Below are positions 16,559 to 24,815 of a stretch of 64,000 nt of DNA, piece after piece. A program made the translations under genes and the position numbers. The first letter of the stretch is position 1. Every line of letters begins with the position of its first letter. A model generated the notes under the pieces. It did no database searches. It was not told the DNA's origin and worked only from the letters and a program-made list of their open reading frames with translations. The DNA is from Agrobacterium vitis (GTDB lineage: Bacteria > Pseudomonadota > Alphaproteobacteria > Rhizobiales > Rhizobiaceae), in contig NZ_AP023272.1 of the NCBI RefSeq assembly GCF_013426735.1, positions 3,578,501-3,642,500 of the forward strand, written 5' to 3'.

Positions 16559-17201
16559 CGCCCAATCTCCGTGCCGACCATTGCCTACCCTACCCAATTC
16601 ACAACCTGTCCGGCTTCAATCCAATTGCCGCCGGATATTTTTTCAGACGCAAAATGCCAGCGCAGACGGGCAAGATACGCAAACTGGAGGGCAGCCGATC
16701 GTGCACAAACCGGCAACCTCTCCCTGCCGGACAACCCTAGCGAGGCAAGCTGTCGTCAAACTGGAGGATGTCTACTGATAAGGGGTCGGCGTTCCGGCTA
16801 AAAAGCTCTGGCAAGTCTTTGAGCAGCATTGCGCGGTGGCTAGAGTCTGTCAGGTTCAGGTTGAACCAGACAGACTCTAGCTTCTCTTGTTTTCGTTTGT
16901 CTTTTCGGGAAAACCGGTTTCCACTTTTCCCTGACAAACTCTAAGGCAGCCTCCAGACTGCTGGCAAACCCCGCATTTATCCGCGACGTCATGCGCGGCC
17001 TTGTGCCGAGCATCTAAGCAGGTTAATTTAATCCAACAACGTCAATGACTTATTCAGCGACAGCAGACCCTCGGGACAAGCTCGAAGGTGGCGAAATGCC
17101 GAAATCAGGGTTTGCCAATAAACCGCTCTTTCCCATTCGAGAGAGATGGGTGCAATCGCATCTGGCGCAACACAGCCCCTATAGACTGAATGAGAAAGCC
17201 G
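16559..17201. other. 643 bp non-coding gap holding a RIME-like repeat
   Basis: The stretch carries the rfbF promoter region on its left side, the second RIME-like repeat (16842-16941), and the 3' side of the aminotransferase gene. I find no credible gene: the short frames here are antisense or repeat-derived. Confidence 0.6.
16842..16941. repeat. RIME-like composite palindromic repeat, copy 2
   Basis: First palindrome: AGAGTCTGT and ACAGACTCT outside, GGTTCA and TGAACC inside, around a GGT loop. Second palindrome: CTTTTCGGGAAAACCGG with TTTCCACTTTTCCCTGACA. Only a few positions differ from copy 1 at 9211-9306, and the orientation is the same. The two copies are about 7.6 kb apart. Confidence 0.78.
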
Positions 17202-18389
17202 CTACAGCCGGGCAATGTAATCGCTCAACCGTGCAGCCGCATCCTCGATCTGGCGTGGATCGCGCAGGAAGCAGGCGCGCAGGAACGAACCGCCCCCTGC
17301 CCCGAACGCCGATCCGGGCGCCAGCGCCACGCCGGTTTTATCGACGATATCCATGGCCGCTGCCCGGCTGTCGGTGACGCCATCGATTTCCATGAAGGCG
17401 TAAAGCGCGCCATCCGGCTTGACGGAACGGACCCTGTTGGTGGCAATCAGCGCATCCAGCAGGATATCGCGCGAGGTGCGGGCCCGCTGGATGTTTTCGG
17501 CGACGAATTGATCGCCGTGGTCCAAGGCCGCCACCGCGCCGCGCTGCATGAACTGCGCCACGCCAGAGGTGGAATATTGAATGAGGTTTTCCAGTACCTG
17601 ACCGATTTCCGGTGGTGCCACCAGCCAGCCGACCCGCCAGCCGGTCATCGACCAGTTCTTGGAAAAGGAATTGCCAAACATCACCCGGTCACCCTCTTCC
17701 ATCACATCCAGGAAGGAAGGAGCACGGGAGGGGCCAGCGAAATAATAAAGCGCGTAGATTTCATCCGCGAGAATCCAAAGACCGTGCTTGCGGGCAAGCG
17801 CGAGAATGGCGCGCAGATCATCGAGGCTGGCCGTCCAGCCGGTCGGGTTGGACGGCGTATTGATGAACAGCGCCTTGGTTTTGGGCGTAATCGCCTTTTC
17901 GATCTGCCCGAGATCCAGCTGCCAGGCACCATGCTCATAGCCGATCTCCACACCGACAGCCTTTGCCCCACTGATTTCGATGGCCGCGACGATGTTCGGC
18001 CAGCAGGGGGAAAGGTAGATCATCTCGTCGCCCGGCCCGGTCATTGCCTGCACGGCAAGCTGGATGGCCTGCATGCCGGAGCCGGTCACATAGAAATGCT
18101 CGCTCGGCAGGCTGACGGCGAAATGCCGCCGGTAGTAATCAGAGAGCGCCTGACGCAGTTCGGGAATGCCGCGTTGCCAGGTATAGAAGGTCTCGCCGCC
18201 CAGAAGCGCATCGCTTGCGGCCCGATTGATGAAATCAGGGCTCGGCAGGTCGCCTTCCCCGGCCCAGAGCGGCAGGAGATTATCGCGCCCACGCGCATAG
18301 TTGATAATCTCGACAATACCGCTTTCCGGCGCGGATGTGGCGCGGCGGCTAAGGCTGGAAATCAGGGATGGACCGGCAGGCAAAGACAT
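17202..18389 (-). CDS. PLP-dependent aminotransferase, class I/II
   Basis: 395 residues from ATG 18389, which has AAAGGAG 7 bases upstream; a TTG at 18395 is too close to that site. It is a fold-type I aspartate-aminotransferase family member: YTWQRGIPELRQAL, VTGSGMQAIQLAVQAM, INTPSNPTGWTASL, and ILADEIYALYYF lead up to the PLP lysine in NSFSKNWSMTGWRVGW (Lys244). A late FLRACFLRD segment holds the substrate-carboxylate Arg. The cytoplasmic enzyme transfers an amino group between an amino acid and a 2-oxo acid. Substrate range (aspartate, aromatic or branched) is not decided by these motifs. It is a single-gene unit flanked by repeats on both sides. Confidence 0.88.
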   Translation of the reverse strand: MSLPAGPSLISSLSRRATSAPESGIVEIINYARGRDNLLPLWAGEGDLPSPDFINRAASDALLGGETFYTWQRGIPELRQALSDYYRRHFAVSLPSEHFYVTGSGMQAIQLAVQAMTGPGDEMIYLSPCWPNIVAAIEISGAKAVGVEIGYEHGAWQLDLGQIEKAITPKTKALFINTPSNPTGWTASLDDLRAILALARKHGLWILADEIYALYYFAGPSRAPSFLDVMEEGDRVMFGNSFSKNWSMTGWRVGWLVAPPEIGQVLENLIQYSTSGVAQFMQRGAVAALDHGDQFVAENIQRARTSRDILLDALIATNRVRSVKPDGALYAFMEIDGVTDSRAAAMDIVDKTGVALAPGSAFGAGGGSFLRACFLRDPRQIEDAAARLSDYIARL

Positions 18390-18517
18390 GGACAAGCTCC
18401 TTTAGTTATGTCGTTCATAACCGAAGCTCCAGAGAAAATCCTATGAGAAAGAATGGCCGACCAATCGATTCCGGTGATGGTCCCGGCCCGTGGAATCGCT
18501 TGTACCAAGGGCCTAGT

Positions 18518-18623
18518 GCAGCGATCCAAACAGAGGCTTCAGCCGAATTTGGATAAATCGCTGCATAAACAAAAGTCTAGTGCACGCAAGCATGAACGAA
18601 GTGAACGCGTCAGTGCACTAGAC
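18518..18623. repeat. Two consecutive inverted repeats in the gap upstream of the aminotransferase
   Basis: The first pair is GCAGCGATCCAAA (18518-18530) with TTTGGATAAATCGCTGC (18548-18564), interrupted by a small bulge. The second pair is GTCTAGTGCAC (18575-18585) with GTGCACTAGAC (18613-18623), a perfect 11 bp match with a 27-base spacer. Nothing in the 327-base gap between the aminotransferase and mscL is convincingly coding. The structure could be a mobile palindromic repeat or a terminator for mscL. Confidence 0.6.
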
Positions 18624-18716
18624 CATCTCTACCTCATTGCAAATGCAACAGGATTCATCGGTTTCACTGCCTTTCGGTCAGCCTCATTTTCTGTCTGCAC
18701 AGCAGACAGCGAACCA

Positions 18717-19208
18717 TCAAGGCTTGCCTGGCTCAATACGTCCTGAAGACGCTTCAACTCCGTTGCTCTGCTGCGCCTTCAGCAAATCACGGATCTCTGT
18801 CAATAGCACGACGTCTGCCGGTGGCGGCGGTGTGGGCTTGCCCTGTTTTTCATCATGTTCCAGCTGTTTACGCAGAACATTGACCCCCTTGACCATCAGG
18901 AAAATGATCCAGGCCAGAATGACGAAATTGATGGCGACGGTCAGGAAGTTGCCATAGGCGAACACCGCGCCCTGTTTGCGTGCTTCGGCCAGCGTCTGGG
19001 CCGTGACCTTGTCGCTGAGCGGCAGGAAATAATTGGAAAAATCGAACCCGCCGAACACCACGCCAACCACCGGCATGACGATATCGTTGACCAACGAGGT
19101 AACGATCAAACCGAAGGCGCCACCAATGATGACACCGACGGCCAGATCCATGACATTGCCCCTGGCAATGAACGACTTGAATTCTTTGAACACACCTGTC
19201 CCCTTCAT
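18717..19208 (-). CDS. mscL: Large-conductance mechanosensitive channel
   Basis: 163 residues from ATG 19208 with GGAGG 10 bases upstream. The N-terminal signature [20 protein letters not shown] and the first transmembrane helix [18 protein letters not shown] are diagnostic. A periplasmic loop with [12 protein letters not shown] follows, then TM2 [20 protein letters not shown]. The C-terminal helix has EIRDLLKAQ. Between TM2 and that helix is a proline run ([10 protein letters not shown]). The protein forms a pentameric inner-membrane pore that opens under high membrane tension to release osmolytes on hypo-osmotic shock. It is monocistronic. The C-terminal tail after the helix (SNGVEASSG...) is longer than in E. 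coli. Confidence 0.95.
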   Translation of the reverse strand: MKGTGVFKEFKSFIARGNVMDLAVGVIIGGAFGLIVTSLVNDIVMPVVGVVFGGFDFSNYFLPLSDKVTAQTLAEARKQGAVFAYGNFLTVAINFVILAWIIFLMVKGVNVLRKQLEHDEKQGKPTPPPPADVVLLTEIRDLLKAQQSNGVEASSGRIEPGKP

Positions 19209-19441
19209 GATTTGCCTGCCTCCATTCAACTGGATGATTTCATAGATGCCTCATAAAGACTTGCCTTAGAAGCCCAAATTGCCGGTTTCAGCAGGAACGC
19301 CAAAATCCAACAGTCTTTTTAACGCGCAAATTCCGTTTCGGTTTCGACTTATTGCCAACAAGCCCCCCGATTTTAAAAGGCGGCGGCATGGCTTAAAGTG
19401 ACCGTGCTTTATAAGAGGCACGTGAATGGGAGGGGCAAGCG

Positions 19442-22400
19442 ATGCTTCCGGCATGGCTGATCATCACGGCATCGATTGCCTATCTGCTGCTGCTGTTTGC
19501 GGTGGCAAGCTATGGCGACAGGCGAAGCCGCCGCAATGGCGTGCCCGCCGGTGGGCGTCCGCTTGTCTACGGGCTGTCGCTGGCGGTCTATTGCACCTCC
19601 TGGACCTATTTCGGCGGCGTCGGCCTGGCTGCGGACCGCGGCCTCGAATTCATGGGCATCTATATCGGCCCGATCCTGATGCTGACATTGGGCCTGCCGC
19701 TGATCCGCCGGATGATCGAAATCGCCAAGGTCGAAAAGCTCACCTCCGGCGCGGATTTCGTTGCTGCCCGCTATGGCAAGAACCCCATTGTCGGCATGCT
19801 GGTAACGGTGATTTCGCTGGCCGGCTCCATTCCCTATATCGCACTTCAACTGAAGGCCGTCTCCAATTCGGTCGGCGTCATGGTCGATCCCGCCAGCTAC
19901 GGCATCGGCACCGGCAATCTCTATTTCGTCGATCTGGCGCTGATCGTTGCCCTGACGCTTGCCTGCTTTTCCGCGATTTTCGGCACCCGCCATACGGATG
20001 CCACCGAGCATCAGGACGGGTTGATCCTGGCGATCTCGATGGAATCGGTGGTCAAGCTGCTGGCCTTTTGCACGCTGGGCATCACGGTGGTGTTCTTCCT
20101 GTTCGATGGACCGGCTGATCTCTGGCGCGCGGCAACCGAAAGCCCAAGGGTGATGGAGGCGCTGGCCTATGAGACACCCCTTAGCCGGTGGCTGCTGCTG
20201 ATTGCGCTTTCGGCCTTCGCCATCCTGATGCTACCACGCCAGTTCCATGTCAGCGTGGTCGAAAACCGCACCGATCGGGAACTGCGCCGGGCCGGACTGC
20301 TGCTGCCGCTTTATCTGATCGCCATCAATCTCTTCGTGCTGCCAGCTGCCATTGGCGGGCTTCTGGCCTTCAACGGCACCGGCAATGCCGATCTCTATGT
20401 TCTCTCTCTGCCGCTGACCCATGATCTGCCATTTGTCACGCTGGTCACCTTCATCGGCGGTTTTTCCGCCGCCACCGCCATGGTGATCGTCGAGACGGTG
20501 GCGCTGGCCATCATGATTTCCAACGATATCGTCCTGCCGGTTCTGCTGCGGCGCGGGTTCCGGCATGGACCGGAAGCCTCGCAAAGCCTCGCCAAAACCG
20601 TGCTGATCATTCGCCGCCTGGCGATTTTCGGGGTGCTGCTGCTCGGCTATGCCTATTTTCGGCTGGCCAGCGATGACCGGGGCCTTGCCTCCATCGGTCT
20701 GCTGGCCTTTGCCGCCATTGCCCAGATTGCCCCTTGCCTGCTGGGCGGGCTTATCTGGCGCAGGGCCAATGCGCGGGGCGCAATTCTTGGCCTGTCGCTT
20801 GGCTTTCTCACCTGGATCTATACGCTGCTTTTGCCAAGCTTCGGGCTTGATGCCCATAAGGATCTGGCGCCGGACATCCTGTCCTTCCTGTTTCCAGGTG
20901 TCGATGCCTTCAGCCGCGCCGGGGCCGATCCGCTGCTGACGGCGACCGTGCTCTCCCTGCTGATCAACCTATTGGCCTTTGTGCTTGGCAGTCTCAGCCG
21001 CAACCCTCGCCCGGTTGAACGCATCCAGTCGGGCATATTCGTGCGCCGCCACCAACGCTCGCAATTTGCTACCAAGGGCTGGAAAACCCGGGTCAGCATC
21101 AGCGATCTGAAGACAGCGATTGCCCGTTATCTCGGCCAGGAGCGGATGGAGCGCTCACTGAAAAGCTATGAGCGCGATGCCGGTCGCCGGTTGGAAGACG
21201 ATAGCCCCGCCGACATGGCTTTCATCCATTTCACCGAGCAATTGCTGGGCAGCGCCATCGGCTCGGCCTCGGCCCGCCTGGTCCTGTCGCTGGTGCTGCA
21301 AAAGGCCGAGGATACGTCCGCCGACACCGCCTGGCTACTCGATCAAGCAAGCGAGGCTCTGCACTATAACCAGGATATGCTGCAAACCGCGCTCTCGCAG
21401 ATGGATCAGGGCATAGCGGTCTTTGACAGCAGCAGCCGATTGACCATCTGGAACCGGCGGTTTCGAAGCCTGCTCGATCTGCCAGACGAAATGGGGCAGG
21501 TCGGCGTACCACTCAGCACGATAGTCCATCGGCTGACCGAGCGCGGCGCCATTGCGGCCAAGGAGGAAGCGGGCGTTCTTGCCAATTTCCACCATCTCGA
21601 TGAACCCTTCCAGCTGGTGTTGAGCGAAGGTGCCCAGATCATCGAGGTGCGCTGCAACGCCCTGCCCGACAAGGGATTGGTGGCAACCTTCACCGACATC
21701 ACCCCGCAGGTGGCAGCGGACCGGGCCTTGAAACAGGCCAATGAAACGCTGGAACAGCGGGTGGGCGAGCGCACGGCAGAACTGATGCGGGTAAATACAG
21801 CACTTGCAGAAGCTCGCGCCAGCGCCGATGAGGCCAATATCGGCAAGACCCGGTTCTTTGCCGCCGCCGGTCACGACATTCTCCAGCCGCTCAATGCCGC
21901 AAGGCTCTATTCCTCGGCGCTGGTGGAGCGGTTGGGCCAGTCGGAAAATGCCGGACTGGTCCGCAATATCGATTCGGCACTGGAATCGGTCGAACAGATT
22001 CTTGGCGCGGTGCTGGATCTCTCCCGGCTGGATACGGGCGCCATGAAGCCGCGTTTTGCCACCGTCCCCTTGCAAGGCCTGCTGGAGCGGATCAGAACCG
22101 ATTTTGAGCCGATGGCGCTGGAGAAAAATCTGAAACTGGTGGTGTTGCCGACCACGCTCAGCGTTCGCTCCGATGCCAACCTTTTGCGCCGGCTGGTGCA
22201 GAATCTGGTCTCCAACGCCATCAAATATACGCCCTCCGGCAAGGTTCTGGTTGGTGCGCGCCGCCGTGGCGGCCAAGTGATCATTCAGGTGACGGATTCG
22301 GGCATCGGCATTCCGACATCGAAATTCCGCACTGTGTTCAAGGAATTTGCCCGGCTGGATGAAGGCATCAAGACCGCCAGCGGGCTTGGGCTCGGCCTGT

Positions 22401-22951
22401 CGATTGTCGATCGTATCGCCCGGGTCCTCAAAGCGACGGTGGCGCTGGAATCCCGGCCGGGCCGAGGCACCAGCTTTCGCGTCACCATGCCGTTCGAAAA
22501 GAGCGCCAAGGCGCTGTTGCCCGTTGAGGATTTGGCGACCGCGACCGCGCTACGGAGCAGTCTTAATGGCCTGCGCATCCTGTGCATCGACAATGAGCCG
22601 GATATTCTGGACGGCATGCGGCTGCTGATCAGCGGTTGGGGCTGTACGGTGATGACCGCAGGCTCGGTCACCGATCTCGATACGACCTTCAGCGACAATC
22701 CTGTGGCACCGGACGTCATCATCGCCGATTATCATCTGGGAGATGGCAGCGGCATCGGCGCGATCCTGCGCCTACGCGCGCTCTACGGTCAGCCGGTGCC
22801 CGGCCTGCTGATCACCGCTGACCGCACCGCCGACGTGCGGGCGGAGGCTGAACGGCAGGGCATTGCCGTGCAGCATAAGCCCGTCCGTCCAGCGGCTTTG
22901 CGGGCCTATATTACCCAGGTCTCCAGCCCCCGCCGCAGCGCTGCGGAATAG
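19442..22951 (+). CDS. Hybrid histidine kinase with N-terminal sodium/solute symporter domain (CrbS/MxtR-like)
   Basis: 1169 residues. Residues ~1-520 form a multi-helix SSS (PutP-like) transporter domain beginning MLPAWLIITASIAYLLLL, with TSWTYFGGVGLAADRG near the second helix. A linker and PAS-like domain follow (about 650-760, ALSQMDQGIAVFDSSSRL). The HisKA box FFAAAGHDILQPLNA places the phosphoacceptor at His811. The ATPase boxes are QNLVSNAIKYTPSG, VTDSGIGIP and GLGLGLSIVDR. A receiver domain (about 1040-1160) has LCIDNEPDIL, acceptor Asp1096 in IADYHLGDG, and HKPVRP. Proteins with this order (CrbS, MxtR) sense carbon/acetate status. GGGAGGGG precedes the ATG by 6 bases. No regulator is adjacent; see 59463-60110. 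Whether the domain still transports is unknown. Confidence 0.88.
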   Translation: MLPAWLIITASIAYLLLLFAVASYGDRRSRRNGVPAGGRPLVYGLSLAVYCTSWTYFGGVGLAADRGLEFMGIYIGPILMLTLGLPLIRRMIEIAKVEKLTSGADFVAARYGKNPIVGMLVTVISLAGSIPYIALQLKAVSNSVGVMVDPASYGIGTGNLYFVDLALIVALTLACFSAIFGTRHTDATEHQDGLILAISMESVVKLLAFCTLGITVVFFLFDGPADLWRAATESPRVMEALAYETPLSRWLLLIALSAFAILMLPRQFHVSVVENRTDRELRRAGLLLPLYLIAINLFVLPAAIGGLLAFNGTGNADLYVLSLPLTHDLPFVTLVTFIGGFSAATAMVIVETVALAIMISNDIVLPVLLRRGFRHGPEASQSLAKTVLIIRRLAIFGVLLLGYAYFRLASDDRGLASIGLLAFAAIAQIAPCLLGGLIWRRANARGAILGLSLGFLTWIYTLLLPSFGLDAHKDLAPDILSFLFPGVDAFSRAGADPLLTATVLSLLINLLAFVLGSLSRNPRPVERIQSGIFVRRHQRSQFATKGWKTRVSISDLKTAIARYLGQERMERSLKSYERDAGRRLEDDSPADMAFIHFTEQLLGSAIGSASARLVLSLVLQKAEDTSADTAWLLDQASEALHYNQDMLQTALSQMDQGIAVFDSSSRLTIWNRRFRSLLDLPDEMGQVGVPLSTIVHRLTERGAIAAKEEAGVLANFHHLDEPFQLVLSEGAQIIEVRCNALPDKGLVATFTDITPQVAADRALKQANETLEQRVGERTAELMRVNTALAEARASADEANIGKTRFFAAAGHDILQPLNAARLYSSALVERLGQSENAGLVRNIDSALESVEQILGAVLDLSRLDTGAMKPRFATVPLQGLLERIRTDFEPMALEKNLKLVVLPTTLSVRSDANLLRRLVQNLVSNAIKYTPSGKVLVGARRRGGQVIIQVTDSGIGIPTSKFRTVFKEFARLDEGIKTASGLGLGLSIVDRIARVLKATVALESRPGRGTSFRVTMPFEKSAKALLPVEDLATATALRSSLNGLRILCIDNEPDILDGMRLLISGWGCTVMTAGSVTDLDTTFSDNPVAPDVIIADYHLGDGSGIGAILRLRALYGQPVPGLLITADRTADVRAEAERQGIAVQHKPVRPAALRAYITQVSSPRRSAAE

Positions 22952-23315
22952 AAAATCCCGTTCCGGGATAATTCCTCAAAGCGGAATCAATTTAATGAAT
23001 TGTCTATTGTATACAAATATTTAAATATAATTTTCGTGCGTCATCCATGGCGCACAGGGCTGTAGTTTTCCCAGTTTTTACCGTGCTGCCGTTGATCTGC
23101 CGCGTTTCAGGCCTACCTCTATTAAGGCTTGCACCTTTGGGTGTGAACACTCCGATAGTCGTCATGCAACTCACGAATTTTCCGTGTGTCGGCTGAATCG
23201 CTTCCGCTATGGCCATCCGGGACGTCCCAGAAATGGCCTGGCGAAAAGGAAGCTTCAAGGAGGCAATGCTGTGCCCATTGCACCCGTGCCTCCCTTGAGA
23301 CGAAAGGACATTACC
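22952..23315. other. 364 bp intergenic gap with kinase 3' end and FKBP leader
   Basis: A small hairpin (ATCCCG-TTC-CGGGAT) directly follows the kinase stop and may help end its transcript. An AT-rich stretch around 22990-23035 follows and is a plausible promoter location for the FKBP gene. No coding frame here has a ribosome site or recognisable protein. Confidence 0.5.
23255..23298 (+). promoter_or_regulatory. Hairpin in the leader of the FKBP isomerase gene
   Basis: TCAAGGAGGCA (23255-23265) pairs with TGCCTCCCTTGA (23287-23298) with one bulged C and a 21-base loop. The left arm contains a decoy AAGGAGG; the real AAAGGA ribosome site is only a few bases beyond the right arm. It could tune translation of the downstream gene. 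Confidence 0.45.
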
Positions 23316-23753
23316 ATGACGCAAGCGAAAAACGGCGATACCGTACGCATCCACTACACCGGCCTGCTGCCGGATGGCACGCAATTCGATACCTCCCGCG
23401 ACCGCGATCCGCTCCAGTTCGAAATTGGCTCCGGCCAGATCATTTCGGGGCTTGAACGACAGGTGGATGGCATGGAGGTCGGGCGTAGCCAGCGGGTGAC
23501 CGTGCCTGCGGAAGAAGCCTATGGCACGCATGATCCGCAGAAAATTCAGCAGGTGGCGCGCGACCTGATCCCCGCCAATGTCAATGTGGCACCCGGCACA
23601 CGGCTTCAAGCCCAGAGTGGTAATGGCACGCCGCTGATCGTGACCGTAACCGATGTGGCAGGCGATGTGGTGACGATCGATGCCAACCACCCACTGGCCG
23701 GTCAGGATCTGATTTTCGAGGTCGAATTAATCGATATCGTTCGCGCTGCCTAA
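23316..23753 (+). CDS. FKBP-type peptidyl-prolyl cis-trans isomerase (SlyD-like)
   Basis: 145 residues from ATG 23316, chosen because AAAGGA lies 7 bases upstream and the FKBP fold starts at MTQAKNGDTVRIHYTG. The FKBP signature is TGLLPDGTQFDTSRDRDPLQF and then QIISGLERQVDGMEVG, both intact. The inserted IF (flap) domain of SlyD-type enzymes is recognisable between PAEEAYG and the C-terminal NHPLAGQDLIFEVELIDI. It speeds proline isomerisation and acts as a chaperone in the cytoplasm (no signal peptide). The metal-binding His-rich tail of E. coli SlyD is absent. Its TAA stop is the first three bases of the 146 bp palindromic element. Confidence 0.92.
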   Translation: MTQAKNGDTVRIHYTGLLPDGTQFDTSRDRDPLQFEIGSGQIISGLERQVDGMEVGRSQRVTVPAEEAYGTHDPQKIQQVARDLIPANVNVAPGTRLQAQSGNGTPLIVTVTDVAGDVVTIDANHPLAGQDLIFEVELIDIVRAA

Positions 23754-23896
23754 CAGTCTATCCAATAATCGCCGCTGGCCGTCTGCAAATGGCAATTTCT
23801 CCGCTTCCGGTACTCACGTACATTAAGTACGCTCCGTTCCGGTTCTCGAAATCACCATTTTCGCCAGGCCAGCAGCAATTCTTGAACAGACTGTAA
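23751..23896 (+). repeat. ~146 bp palindromic element, copy A (abuts a stop codon)
   Basis: The outer arms, TAACAGTCTATCCAA and TTCTTGAACAGACTGTAA, form an imperfect inverted repeat. The core, with ACTCACGTACATTAAGTACG and GTTCTCGAAATCACCATTTT, is nearly identical to 39406-39552 in reverse orientation. The first TAA is the stop codon of the FKBP gene. It does not encode a protein. Confidence 0.8.
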
Positions 23897-23923
23897 TCGA
23901 CCTGCGGGCAGGCTTACCAAATC

Positions 23924-23958
23924 ATCCCCTCTGCGCCTCGTGCCAGAGGGGATTTTTC
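23924..23958 (+). terminator. Rho-independent terminator after the FKBP gene
   Basis: ATCCCCTCTG (23924-23933) pairs with CAGAGGGGAT (23944-23953) around a 10-base loop and is followed by TTTTT. It ends the FKBP transcript, about 85 bases before the metallophosphoesterase gene. Confidence 0.85.
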
Positions 23959-24043
23959 ATGCCCCCTCACCTTCAGTCCAATAGCGCGGCCTCGTTAAAC
24001 AGCCTATGGTTGGCCGTGCTGATGCAATGCCAGGGGAGGGTCG

Positions 24044-24814
24044 ATGCGCATTGCTCTTTTGTCCGACATCCACGGCAATGCCCAGGCCTTTGACGCGGTC
24101 TTGCAGGCGACGGCGCAGGCTGGTGCCGAACGCATCGTCATTCTCGGCGATATCGTCGGCTATGGCGGCGATCCCGTCCGCTGCGTCGACAAGGTCCGCG
24201 CTTTGCAGCAGCAAGGTGCCTTGGTGGTGCGGGGCAATCACGACCAGGCGGTAAGCGATCCCGCCATTTCCCTCAATGACACGGCCCGCGCCGCCATTCA
24301 CTGGACGCGGCAGGTCCTGAGCGAAGAACAGCGGACCTTTCTGGCCAATCTACCGATGATGCTGCGGGATGAAGACCGGCTCTATGTCCATGCCGAAGCC
24401 ACCTCCCCCTCGGCCTTTCACTATGTAACCGACAGCGACACGGCAGCGCAGCATTTTGCCGCCTGCACGGCGCGGCTCAGTTTTTGCGGCCATGTCCATC
24501 GACCGACGCTTTATGCGCTCGCTTCCTATGGTCAAACCACTGATGGCCCTCCACCTCAAGGCAAGATCACCACCTTTGTTCCCCATTCGCAAACGGACAT
24601 TCCGCTTCTGGCCCAGCGGCGCTGGCTCGGCGTGATCGGCTCGGTCGGCCAGCCACGTGATGGCGATCCGGCGGCGGCCTTTGGCCTGCTCGATACGATA
24701 AAGAACACGCTGACCTTCATCAGGGTCAACTATGACATCGACGGCGCGGCAGCGGCCATCCGTGCGGCGGGCCTGAGTGAGACGCTTGCCACACGGCTCT
24801 ACAGAGGACGATGA
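24044..24814 (+). CDS. Calcineurin-like metallophosphoesterase
   Basis: 256 residues starting MRIALLSDIHGNAQAF. All metal-ligand motifs are present: D-x-H (SDIHGN), GDIVGYGGDP (G-D-x-x-x-Y-G), GNHDQAV (G-N-H-D) and the late CGHVHRPTLY (G-H-x-H). The fold hydrolyses phosphoesters with two metal ions. The GYG variant is common in small bacterial phosphoprotein or nucleotide phosphatases. There is no signal peptide, so it is cytoplasmic. GGGGAGGG precedes the ATG. The stop (24812-24814) is one base before the ATG of the kinase-UspA gene, so the two are translationally coupled; I infer that the phosphatase may counteract the kinase. Confidence 0.87.
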   Translation: MRIALLSDIHGNAQAFDAVLQATAQAGAERIVILGDIVGYGGDPVRCVDKVRALQQQGALVVRGNHDQAVSDPAISLNDTARAAIHWTRQVLSEEQRTFLANLPMMLRDEDRLYVHAEATSPSAFHYVTDSDTAAQHFAACTARLSFCGHVHRPTLYALASYGQTTDGPPPQGKITTFVPHSQTDIPLLAQRRWLGVIGSVGQPRDGDPAAAFGLLDTIKNTLTFIRVNYDIDGAAAAIRAAGLSETLATRLYRGR

Positions 24815-24815
24815 C

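Noticed and set aside
16737..16937. Short minus-strand frame (66 residues) in the RIME-like repeat
   Set aside because: The same peptide text (SGKSG-RFSRKD) is produced by the other repeat copy at 9264-9306, so it comes from the repeat and not from a gene.
23184..23315. Longer start for the FKBP protein (44 extra residues)
   Set aside because: The extra region is basic, unconserved, and contains the leader hairpin; the AAAGGA site and FKBP fold begin at 23316.
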